Assembly: GCA_910579925.1 (NCBI GenBank)
Contig: CAJTVY010000021.1
Location: 1-51,678, forward strand
From: an uncultured Dorea sp.
GTDB taxonomy: Bacteria > Bacillota > Clostridia > Lachnospirales > Lachnospiraceae
DNA: 51,678 bases
Reading direction: 5' to 3'
Numbering within the stretch: the stretch's first letter is position 1; every line of letters begins with the position of its first letter. Shown here in pieces: positions 15,117 to 22,250 of this stretch. Position numbers and translations under genes: made by a program. A model generated the notes under the pieces. The model was not told the DNA's origin. It searched no databases and worked only from the letters and a program-made list of their open reading frames with translations.

Positions 15117-17168
15117 ATGAAGATGAAGAAGACAGGCGCAGTATTACTTTTCGTGTTGCTTGTATGTACCATGTGGGGCTTAAGACAGGAAGAGAAGGGA
15201 ACAAAGACGGATTCCCAGGAAACGGCTGATATTTCCCAGCCCGGACATGCGTCAGTCAGTACGGTTGCGCTGACTGAAGGGAAATTCAGTGAAGAAAAGC
15301 TGGATGATACATGGAATGAGAATGAGGCGGTCTATATTACGTTTGAAGATGATAAGATTTCTGTTAAAAAAGATGGAGATTCGGAACAGGGAGAGGAATC
15401 TGCCCTTAAGGATCAGGTGGAGGCTGTGGGAAGCGCTGCCGTCATCCGCCAGGCAGGGACGTATGTGTTATCCGGCGCCCTAAAGGACGGGCAGCTGGTG
15501 ATAGAGGCTGACAAGGAAGAAACCGTGAGACTGATTTTTCGAGGCGTCTCCCTTGCCTGCAGCTATTCGTCTCCTGTTTACAGTAAGGGCGGCAATGTGA
15601 TTGTGACTCTGGAAGACGGTACAAAAAACAGAATCGAGGACGGCGAGTCTTATACCTTCGAAAAAGAAGGGGAGGACGAGCCGGCGGCGGCAGTCTTTTC
15701 CAAAGACGATCTGACTTTCAATGGAACAGGGACTCTTTCTGTCACTGGAAATTTTCGTCATGGGATTCAGTGCAAAGATGATCTGAAATTCGTCTCGGGT
15801 ACTTATATCGTTTCAGCGGTAAATGACGGGATTGTAGGAAAAGACAGCGTGTCCGTCCGGGATGGAAATTTTACGATTGAAAGCGGCGACGACGGGATAA
15901 AAGCCTCTAATACCGAAGATTCTGACAAGGGTTATGTTCTGCTTGAAAACGGATCTTTTGCGATCAATGCCAAAGGAGACGGAATTCAGGCAGAGACGCT
16001 TCTTCGGGTCAACGGAGGAAATTTTGAAATCACGGCAGGCGGCGGAAGTCAGAATGCAGAAATGGTTCCTGAGATGCCGGGAGGAATGGAGAACGAAGGA
16101 AAAATGAACCCGCCGGGAGGAATGGAGAACGAAGGAAAAATGAACCCGCCGGGAGGAATGGAGAACGAAGGAAAAATGAACCCGCCGGAAGGAATGGAGA
16201 ACGAAGGAAAAATGAACCCGCCGGAAGGAATGGATAACGAAGGAAGAATGAACCCGCCGGAAGGAAAAAGGCCGGAAAAAGGAATCACTGCGCCAGAAGA
16301 TCAGGAGAATTCAAGAGATGTCAGCGGGGCAGACGACTCCGAATCCGGCAGCGCAAAAGCCTTAAAATCCTATGTAGAACTGATTGTAGCAGGAGGAGAA
16401 CTGAATCTGGATTCACTGGACGACGGAATCCACAGCAACCAGGACGTTACGGTTCATGGGGGTACGATCTTGATTTCCGCCGGAGACGACGGGATCCATG
16501 CAGACAAAACGCTGACCATCAACGGTGGCAGCCTTGATATTGAGAAAAGTTATGAAGGACTGGAAGGATTTGACATTGTTATCAACGATGGCAGCATAAA
16601 GATCGTTTCCTCAGACGATGGGATCAATGCGGCTGGAAAGGATGACGGTGAGATCGAACCGGAAAACCAAAAGAACAAGAAGAATCAGCCCTTTATGGCA
16701 GACGAAGACCAGGGAGCATCCATGACGATCAACGGAGGGGTCGTCTATGTTAATGCCAATGGAGACGGGCTTGACGCTAACGGAGATATTTTTATGAATG
16801 GCGGAATGGTTACGGTACATGGCCCGTCCGACGGAGGAAATGGGACGCTGGACTATGCCGCATCCTGCAGGATCACGGGAGGTACGTTTACCGGAATCGG
16901 AAGTACAGGCATGGCACAGAATCCGAGCGGGGATTCCACGCAGGCTTCTGCAGTCTTCTATACGGAAGGCGTCATTGAGGCAGGAACCGAAGTTTCTCTT
17001 AAAGATCAGGATGGGAATATACTGGCTTTTGTAACGACCGAGAAGAATGCACAGTGGATTGCACTGTCCGCTCCTGAACTGACCACAGGAGAAACCTATA
17101 CATTTTGTGCAGGAACAACTGAAAAAGAAGTAATTCTGACTCAGACGGTCTCGCAATTTTCTCTATAA
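15117..17168 (+). CDS. Secreted Cthe_2159-like beta-helix (carbohydrate-binding) protein with internal 12-residue repeats
   Basis: 683 residues from ATG 15117, which has AAGGGAG nine bases upstream; ATG 15111 is only three bases from it. The N terminus is a signal peptide (KKTGAVLLFVLLVCTMWG); a Cys is present but the residues before it do not form a normal lipobox. The mature part has repeated beta-helix turns of the Cthe_2159 type: GTGTLSVTGNFRHGIQCKDD, ESGDDGIKASNTED, LDSLDDGIHSNQDVTVHGG, SAGDDGIHADKTLTINGG and NANGDGLDANGDIFMNGG. Cthe_2159 binds acidic sugars such as polygalacturonate and calcium. A Pro/Gly/Met/Asn-rich linker of five 12-residue repeats (16080-16259) splits the helix. It is the last gene of the VTC-DUF4956 cluster. 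Confidence 0.85.
   Translation: MKMKKTGAVLLFVLLVCTMWGLRQEEKGTKTDSQETADISQPGHASVSTVALTEGKFSEEKLDDTWNENEAVYITFEDDKISVKKDGDSEQGEESALKDQVEAVGSAAVIRQAGTYVLSGALKDGQLVIEADKEETVRLIFRGVSLACSYSSPVYSKGGNVIVTLEDGTKNRIEDGESYTFEKEGEDEPAAAVFSKDDLTFNGTGTLSVTGNFRHGIQCKDDLKFVSGTYIVSAVNDGIVGKDSVSVRDGNFTIESGDDGIKASNTEDSDKGYVLLENGSFAINAKGDGIQAETLLRVNGGNFEITAGGGSQNAEMVPEMPGGMENEGKMNPPGGMENEGKMNPPGGMENEGKMNPPEGMENEGKMNPPEGMDNEGRMNPPEGKRPEKGITAPEDQENSRDVSGADDSESGSAKALKSYVELIVAGGELNLDSLDDGIHSNQDVTVHGGTILISAGDDGIHADKTLTINGGSLDIEKSYEGLEGFDIVINDGSIKIVSSDDGINAAGKDDGEIEPENQKNKKNQPFMADEDQGASMTINGGVVYVNANGDGLDANGDIFMNGGMVTVHGPSDGGNGTLDYAASCRITGGTFTGIGSTGMAQNPSGDSTQASAVFYTEGVIEAGTEVSLKDQDGNILAFVTTEKNAQWIALSAPELTTGETYTFCAGTTEKEVILTQTVSQFSL
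16080..16259 (+). repeat. Five 36-bp tandem repeats inside the Cthe_2159-like gene
   Basis: Five contiguous copies of a 36-base unit begin at 16080, 16116, 16152, 16188 and 16224. Each encodes a version of GGMENEGKMNPP. The first three copies are identical; copies 4 and 5 have a few changes (GGA to GAA, GAG to GAT, AAA to AGA). Near-identity shows recent amplification by slippage or recombination; the copy number probably differs between strains. Confidence 0.95.
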
Positions 17169-17202
17169 GAAGGAATTCAGCCCCGGAAATCTTTTGAAAA
17201 TC

Positions 17203-17264
17203 TTGCTGTCAGGAAACGAATGTGATACAATAATTCCATCTTGAATGAAGGAAACGAATGTGAT
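17203..17264 (+). promoter_or_regulatory. SigA-type promoter and 16-bp direct repeat upstream of xpaC-telA
   Basis: TTGCTG (17203-17208), a 17-base spacer and TACAAT (17226-17231) form the promoter. AGGAAACGAATGTGAT occurs at 17211-17226, filling the spacer, and again at 17249-17264, 38 bases downstream. The two exact copies could be an operator pair bound by a repressor of the xpaC-telA operon, or a simple local duplication. Confidence 0.55.
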
Positions 17265-17307
17265 TTACATCCGGTTCTGAATACGAACAGCAGATTGGGA
17301 GGACAAG

Positions 17308-18543
17308 ATGATAAACCGGGATTGGGAGAAGTTCGGGGAGGACATAAGAAAGACTGTACAGGATGCCATCGATGCCCAGGACTTCGGGAAATTGAATCAG
17401 ACGATTACGGACACGATCAACAATGCAGTCGACAGTGTGTCAAGAAATATCCGAAATGCACAGAAAAACCAGCCGTGGGGCAAACCGCCGTCTGCTTTCA
17501 GGAATAACGGTCAGTATGGTCCCGAAGGCAGAAAGCAGCTTCCGGTTCTGTACCGCAGGCCCACCGGCGTACAGGTGAGAGGGACGCTTACCGCCGTGCT
17601 TGGGGCGGTCACAGGCGGTATGTTTTCCACAGCCATGATGTTTTTTGTCATCACGGCGCTTCTTGCCGGAGCATTCGGGATTCCCGAGATTATGGTGACC
17701 GCTACGTTTCTGATGTTTGCGGCGGCCGGGTTCGCAGTCTTTGGATGGGGGAGCGGCGTACGACGCAGAGTTAAGAGATTCCACGCCTATATGCAGGTTC
17801 TTGGTCAGAGGGAATATTGCAATATCCGGGAACTGGCGGATAAGGTTCATAAAAACGTGAAATTCGTAGTCAGAGATCTTGAATATATGTTTGCAAGCGG
17901 ATGGTTTCTGGAGGGGCATCTGGATGATGAGAAGACCTGCCTTATTACCAGTCATGGAATGTACCGGCAGTATAAACAGATACAGGAAGAGAGAAGAAGG
18001 AATGAACTGGAACAGACAGCGCTAAAGACTAGGAAACCGGAAGAAGAAAGAGAACGTCAGAAAGAGCAGACAGGCCCAGACCCTGGACGGACAAAACTGC
18101 CGCCAGAGGTGCAGAAGATTGTTGAGGAGGGGGATGCCTACATTCAGAAGATCCACGCATGCAACGCTGCAATCTGCGGGACAGAGATCTCTGCAAAGAT
18201 TTCCCATATGGAGATGCTGGTAGACAAGATTTTCGACCGGGTGGAACAGGATCCGGAATCTGTGGACGATATTCGCAGGCTCATGGACTATTATCTGCCT
18301 ACAACCGTGAAGCTTCTGGAAGCATATCTGGAACTGAATGCCCAGCCTATTGACGGAGAGAATATCCGGTCTTCCAAGCGGGAGATTGAGGCGACGCTGG
18401 ATACGCTGAATCTTGCGTTTGAGAAACTTCTGGACAGTTTATTTCAGGAGACGGCCTGGGACGTGTCCTCGGATATCTCGGTGTTACATACCATGCTTGC
18501 CCAGGAGGGACTTACGGACGACGGTCTGCGAAGACCCCGGTGA
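17308..18543 (+). CDS. xpaC: XpaC-like protein (5-bromo-4-chloroindolyl phosphate hydrolysis family)
   Basis: 411 residues. The N-terminal part is amphipathic (EKFGEDIRKTVQDAIDAQDFGKLNQ), then a linker and two hydrophobic segments (GGMFSTAMMFFVITALLAGAFG and IMVTATFLMFAAAGFAVFGW), followed by a winged-helix-like segment (YCNIRELADKVHKNVKFVVRDLEYMF) and a helical C-terminal XpaC domain (IQKIHACNAAICG to DSLFQETAWDVSSD). XpaC-family genes are almost always next to telA-type toxic-anion-resistance genes, as here. The family name comes from a plate assay; the real function is unknown. ATG 17308 follows GGGAGGACAAG. Confidence 0.8.
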   Translation: MINRDWEKFGEDIRKTVQDAIDAQDFGKLNQTITDTINNAVDSVSRNIRNAQKNQPWGKPPSAFRNNGQYGPEGRKQLPVLYRRPTGVQVRGTLTAVLGAVTGGMFSTAMMFFVITALLAGAFGIPEIMVTATFLMFAAAGFAVFGWGSGVRRRVKRFHAYMQVLGQREYCNIRELADKVHKNVKFVVRDLEYMFASGWFLEGHLDDEKTCLITSHGMYRQYKQIQEERRRNELEQTALKTRKPEEERERQKEQTGPDPGRTKLPPEVQKIVEEGDAYIQKIHACNAAICGTEISAKISHMEMLVDKIFDRVEQDPESVDDIRRLMDYYLPTTVKLLEAYLELNAQPIDGENIRSSKREIEATLDTLNLAFEKLLDSLFQETAWDVSSDISVLHTMLAQEGLTDDGLRRPR

Positions 18544-18629
18544 GATGGTAAGGCGCTGGATTCTGGCGGAGAAGGACTGACGACAATAGGGATGTTTTAG
18601 CGGGAATGATTGTGGAGGGTAACAAAAAT

Positions 18630-19763
18630 ATGAAGAATGAATTTGAGAATTTTCAGACGGTTCCAGAACTGACGCTGGAACCCTTTCAGGAGGAACCGAA
18701 GCTAAAGGCCGTAGAGGAAGAAAAACCGCCTGTACTGGATGAAGAGATTCTGTCGGAAGAGGAGCGGCGTATGGTGGATGCTTTTGCGGCCCAGATTGAC
18801 CTGATGAATTCCAATGCGATCTTGCAGTACGGGGCCGGGACGCAGAAGAAGATGGCAGATTTCTCCGAGGCGGCCCTTGAGAATGTACGGACCAAGGATC
18901 TTGGAGAAATCGGGGATCTGCTTTCGGGAGTCGTGAAGGAACTCCGCAGTTTTGACGAGGAGGAAGAGAAGGGATTTCTCGGAATCTTTAAGAAAAGTTC
19001 CGGCAGGATCCAGGCCATGAAATCAAAATACGCAAAGGCAGAGACCAATATCAATCAGATTATAAGAGTGCTGGAGTCTCACCAGGTGCAGCTTCTCAAA
19101 GACGTAGCGGTGCTGGATAAGATGTACGAGCTGAATCTGACGTATTTTAAAGAACTGACCATGTATATCCTGGCGGGAAAGAAGAAGCTTGCACAGGTAC
19201 GCAGTACGAAGCTTCCAGAACTTCTCGGTAAGGCTTCCAGAACCGGGCTTGCAGAGGATGCCCAGGCGGCGAGGGATCTGGACTCTATGTGCAACCGGTT
19301 TGAGAAGAAGATTCATGATCTGGAACTGACTCGGACGGTTTCTATGCAGACGGCTCCTCAGATCCGGCTGGTACAGGGGAACGATACGTTAATGGTGGAG
19401 AAGATACAGTCTACGATTGTCAATACGATTCCGCTCTGGAAGAGCCAGATGGTGCTGGCTCTCGGCGTGGAGCATTCCGCCCAGGCTGCGGCCGCCCAGA
19501 GGGAAGTGACGGATATGACCAATGAACTCTTAAGGCGGAATGCGGACAAGCTGAAACTGGCGGTCACGGAGACGGCCAGGGAATCAGAACGGGGGATTGT
19601 AGAGATAGAAACATTAAGACATACCAACGAGTCGCTGATCTCTACTCTGGATGAGGTAATGCAGATCCAGAGAGAAGGAAGGCAGAAGCGGGCAGCGGCG
19701 GAACAGGAGATGATACGCCTGGAGCAGGAACTTAAGACAAAGCTTCTGCAGGTTCATGGGTAA
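18630..19763 (+). CDS. telA: TelA/KlaA-family toxic anion resistance protein
   Basis: 377 residues from ATG 18630, which follows GGAGGGTAACAAAAAT; ATG 18606 is possible but has no binding site. It is almost wholly alpha-helical with no membrane segment. Family motifs include FAAQIDLMNSNAILQYGAG, LGEIGDLLSGVVKELRSFD, FLGIFKKSSGRIQAMKSKY, LLKDVAVLDKMYELNLTYFKELT and TIPLWKSQMVLALGV. TelA proteins were found through tellurite resistance and are also linked to resistance to cell-wall antibiotics. It is cotranscribed with the XpaC-like gene 86 bases upstream. The operon is unlinked to the rimP operon that follows, which has its own promoter. Confidence 0.9.
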   Translation: MKNEFENFQTVPELTLEPFQEEPKLKAVEEEKPPVLDEEILSEEERRMVDAFAAQIDLMNSNAILQYGAGTQKKMADFSEAALENVRTKDLGEIGDLLSGVVKELRSFDEEEEKGFLGIFKKSSGRIQAMKSKYAKAETNINQIIRVLESHQVQLLKDVAVLDKMYELNLTYFKELTMYILAGKKKLAQVRSTKLPELLGKASRTGLAEDAQAARDLDSMCNRFEKKIHDLELTRTVSMQTAPQIRLVQGNDTLMVEKIQSTIVNTIPLWKSQMVLALGVEHSAQAAAAQREVTDMTNELLRRNADKLKLAVTETARESERGIVEIETLRHTNESLISTLDEVMQIQREGRQKRAAAEQEMIRLEQELKTKLLQVHG

Positions 19764-19787
19764 GATCGGATTAATTTCAAAAAAACC

Positions 19788-19816
19788 TTGATTTTACAGG
19801 GATTTGGTGCTATACT
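19788..19816 (+). promoter_or_regulatory. SigA-type promoter of the rimP-nusA-infB operon
   Basis: TTGATT (19788-19793), a 17-base spacer and TATACT (19811-19816). The predicted transcript starts about 20 bases before a perfect leader hairpin. Confidence 0.75.
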
Positions 19817-19842
19817 GACTACAGTTACATAAGGAAATCGGC

Positions 19843-19875
19843 AGAAGAGTGAACGAAGGTTCACTCTTCTTTGTT
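19843..19875 (+). ncRNA. Leader hairpin upstream of rimP (possible attenuator)
   Basis: AGAAGAGTGAAC (19843-19854) and GTTCACTCTTCT (19859-19870) form a perfect 12-bp stem with a GAAG loop, followed by TTGTT. It begins about 20 bases after the predicted transcript start and ends just before the AAGGAGG of rimP. Perfect hairpins at this place are a recurring feature of Firmicutes rimP-nusA operons. Because NusA stimulates pausing and termination at such hairpins, it could provide feedback; that is inference. Confidence 0.6.
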
Positions 19876-19894
19876 GGTAAGGAGGAAGTTGCCG

Positions 19895-20362
19895 TTGACG
19901 AAGAGAGAGAGCTATGAACAGAAGACAGAAGAGATTCTGAATCCCATTGTAGAGGAGTATGGATTTGAACTGGTAGACGTGGAGTATGTGAAGGAAGGCA
20001 GTACCTGGTATCTGAGGGCCTATATTGATAAGCCCGGCGGAATCAGTATTGACGATTGTGAAGCGGTGAGCCGCAGGCTTTCGGATATTCTGGACGAGAA
20101 GGATTATATAGATGAGGCGTATATTCTGGAGATCAGCTCTCCTGGTCTTGGCAGACCCCTCAGGAAGGAGAAGGATTACAAAAGGAGCCTGGGGGAAGAA
20201 GTGGAGATCCGGACTTACCGTATGATAGAGAAGCAGAAAGAATTTACCGGAACACTGAAAGAATATGATGAGAAGACGGTAACGATTGAAGAGGAAGGCG
20301 GGAATGTAAGAACGTTTGAGAAGAGCGATATTGCGCTGATACGTCTTGCATTTGATTTTTAG
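19895..20362 (+). CDS. rimP: Ribosome maturation factor RimP
   Basis: 155 residues from TTG 19895, which has AAGGAGG nine bases upstream (19879-19885); an earlier TTG at 19871 lies inside the leader hairpin. RimP helps assemble the 30S subunit with S12. The N-terminal domain has EEYGFELVDVEYVKEGSTWYL and AYIDKPGGISIDDCEAVSRRLSDILD, the centre has YILEISSPGLGRPL, and the C-terminal Sm-like domain is FTGTLKEYDEKTVTIE. It is the first gene of the rimP-nusA-rnpM-ylxQ-infB-rbfA operon. Confidence 0.96.
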   Translation: MTKRESYEQKTEEILNPIVEEYGFELVDVEYVKEGSTWYLRAYIDKPGGISIDDCEAVSRRLSDILDEKDYIDEAYILEISSPGLGRPLRKEKDYKRSLGEEVEIRTYRMIEKQKEFTGTLKEYDEKTVTIEEEGGNVRTFEKSDIALIRLAFDF

Positions 20363-20400
20363 AGAACGCGTTTGAATGTCAGAGTTAGGAGGAGAATACG

Positions 20401-21639
20401 ATGAATACGGAATTGTTAGAAGCGTTGAATATATTGGAGAAGGAAAAAGAGATCAGTAAAGAGACGCTGCTGGATGCAATTGAGAATTCTTTGCTCAACG
20501 CCTGTAAGAACCATTTCGGGAAAGCCGACAATATCCGGCTGATCATGGACAGAACGACCTGTGATTACCGATTGTTTGCTGAGAAGACGGTGGTGGAAGA
20601 AGTAGAGGATCAGCTGGAAGAGATCAGCATAGAGGAGGCAAGGGCAATTGACGGGAAGTTTGAACTGGGGGATATCGTACAGATTCCCATCGAGTCCAAG
20701 TCCTTTGGGCGTATAGCGACCCAGAATGCGAAGAACCTGATTCTCCAGAAGATCCGCGAGGAAGAGCGTAAGGTGGTCTATGACCAGTATTTTGAGAAAG
20801 AGAAGGACATTGTTACCGGAATCGTCCAGCGATATATCGGAAGGAACGTCAGCATTAATCTTGGAAAGGCGGATGCAATGCTGACGGAGAACGAACAGGT
20901 GAAAGGGGAAGTATTCAAGCCCACCGAGCGTGTCAAGCTGTATGTGGTGGAGGTCAAGAATACGACGAAGGGACCGAAGATTCTGGTTTCCCGTACGCAC
21001 CCGGAACTTGTGAAACGCCTCTTTGAAGCGGAAGTGACTGAGGTAAAGGACGGCGTGGTAGAGATCAAGAGCATAGCAAGGGAAGCGGGAAGCAGAACGA
21101 AGATCGCGGTGTGGTCCAACGACCCGGACGTGGATCCGGTGGGCGCGTGCGTCGGCATGAACGGAACCCGCGTCAATGCCATTGTCAATGAACTGCGCGG
21201 GGAGAAGATTGACATTATCAACTGGAGTGACAATCCGGCGATTCTGATTGAGAATGCGTTAAGCCCTGCAAAGGTCATTTCCGTCATGGCGGATCCAGAC
21301 GATAAGACGGCGGGCGTCATCGTGCCGGATTACCAGTTGTCGCTGGCGATCGGTAAGGAAGGGCAGAATGCGAGGCTTGCCGCAAGGCTGACCGGTTATA
21401 AGATAGATATCAAGAGCGAGACCCAGGCAATTGAGTCCGGCGATCTTCCAGAGAACTATCTGGAACTGAGCGAGGGCGTGTACGAGGAAGAGTACGAAGA
21501 GCCTTATGAGGAAGCCTGTCCGCAGGACGAGGCTGAGGAAGGCTGCGAGGAATTTCAGCCGCAGGAGGACGGACAGGAATATGACTCGGACGATTATGGC
21601 GTGGAAGACGAGATTATATTTGAGGAAGTAGAGGATTAG
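20401..21639 (+). CDS. nusA: Transcription elongation/termination factor NusA
   Basis: 412 residues. NusA binds RNA polymerase and controls pausing, termination and antitermination. In order: N-terminal RNAP-binding domain (NTELLEALNILEKEKEISKETLLDAIENSL), S1 domain around residues 135-200, and two KH domains (ETQAI region and ILVSRTHPELVKRLFE through VIVPDYQLSLAIGKEGQNARLAARLTGYKIDI). The last 60 residues are a Glu/Asp-rich tail (EEYEEPYEEACPQDEAEEG) unlike the shorter Bacillus form. AGGAGGAGAATACG precedes ATG 20401. Confidence 0.98.
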   Translation: MNTELLEALNILEKEKEISKETLLDAIENSLLNACKNHFGKADNIRLIMDRTTCDYRLFAEKTVVEEVEDQLEEISIEEARAIDGKFELGDIVQIPIESKSFGRIATQNAKNLILQKIREEERKVVYDQYFEKEKDIVTGIVQRYIGRNVSINLGKADAMLTENEQVKGEVFKPTERVKLYVVEVKNTTKGPKILVSRTHPELVKRLFEAEVTEVKDGVVEIKSIAREAGSRTKIAVWSNDPDVDPVGACVGMNGTRVNAIVNELRGEKIDIINWSDNPAILIENALSPAKVISVMADPDDKTAGVIVPDYQLSLAIGKEGQNARLAARLTGYKIDIKSETQAIESGDLPENYLELSEGVYEEEYEEPYEEACPQDEAEEGCEEFQPQEDGQEYDSDDYGVEDEIIFEEVED

Positions 21640-21647
21640 GTGATTAT

Positions 21648-21926
21648 TTGGGTGCGAATAAAAAAGTTCCTGTGCGCAGATGCGTAGGTTGTCAGGAGAT
21701 GAAGGAAAAGAAAGAAATGATTCGCGTGATCCGGACCCAGGAGGGAGAGTTTCTTCTGGATGCGACCGGAAAGAAGAATGGAAGGGGCGCCTATATCTGC
21801 CCGTCCGGGGAGTGCTTGAGAAAGGCTGTCAGGAACAGAGGGCTGGAGCGTTCATTCAGACAGCCCATTCCGGCAGAAGTATATGAAGCATTGGAAAAGG
21901 AGATGGGGTTACTTGGCTCAGAGTAA
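21648..21926 (+). CDS. rnpM: RNase P modulator RnpM (YlxR family)
   Basis: 92 residues from TTG 21648, with AGGTGATTAT just upstream and eight bases after the nusA stop. YlxR/RnpM is a small RNA-binding protein shown in B. subtilis to bind the RNase P RNA. The family signature is clear: PVRRCVGCQEMKEKKEMIRVIR, then GRGAYICPSGECLRKAVRNRGLERSF. It overlaps the next gene and belongs to the nusA operon. Confidence 0.94.
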   Translation: MGANKKVPVRRCVGCQEMKEKKEMIRVIRTQEGEFLLDATGKKNGRGAYICPSGECLRKAVRNRGLERSFRQPIPAEVYEALEKEMGLLGSE

Positions 21927-22236
21927 AGTATTGTCGCTCATCGGCCTGGCTACGAAAGCAGGAAAGACTGTAAGCGGGGAGTTCTGTACAGAGAAAGAGG
22001 TTAAGTCCGGTAAAGCCTCGCTGGTCATCGTTGCTGATGACGCGTCTGATAATACAAAGAAGAAATTTAGGAACATGTGTGATTTTTATCACGTGCCGAT
22101 CTGTTTTTATAGAGACAAAGATACCTTGGGGCATGCAATGGGGAAACAGTTCCGGGCATCTCTGGCAATATTGGATCAGGGGTTTGCAAAGGGAATCAGA
22201 GAGAGTATGGATGCAGAAGAGAATACAGTTGCATAG
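21913..22236 (+). CDS. ylxQ: L7Ae-family RNA-binding protein YlxQ
   Basis: 107 residues if translation begins at TTG 21913, which has AAAAGGAG (within the rnpM 3' end) about nine bases upstream; ATG 21883 would add ten residues and lacks a binding site. YlxQ is an L7Ae/L30e-like protein that binds kink-turn RNA. The family start KVLSLIGLATKAGKTVSGEF and the LVIVADDASDNTKKKF strand-turn are clear. It overlaps rnpM by 14 bases and precedes infB by 14. Confidence 0.92.
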   Translation: MAQSKVLSLIGLATKAGKTVSGEFCTEKEVKSGKASLVIVADDASDNTKKKFRNMCDFYHVPICFYRDKDTLGHAMGKQFRASLAILDQGFAKGIRESMDAEENTVA

Positions 22237-22250
22237 AGGAGGTAGTAAAT

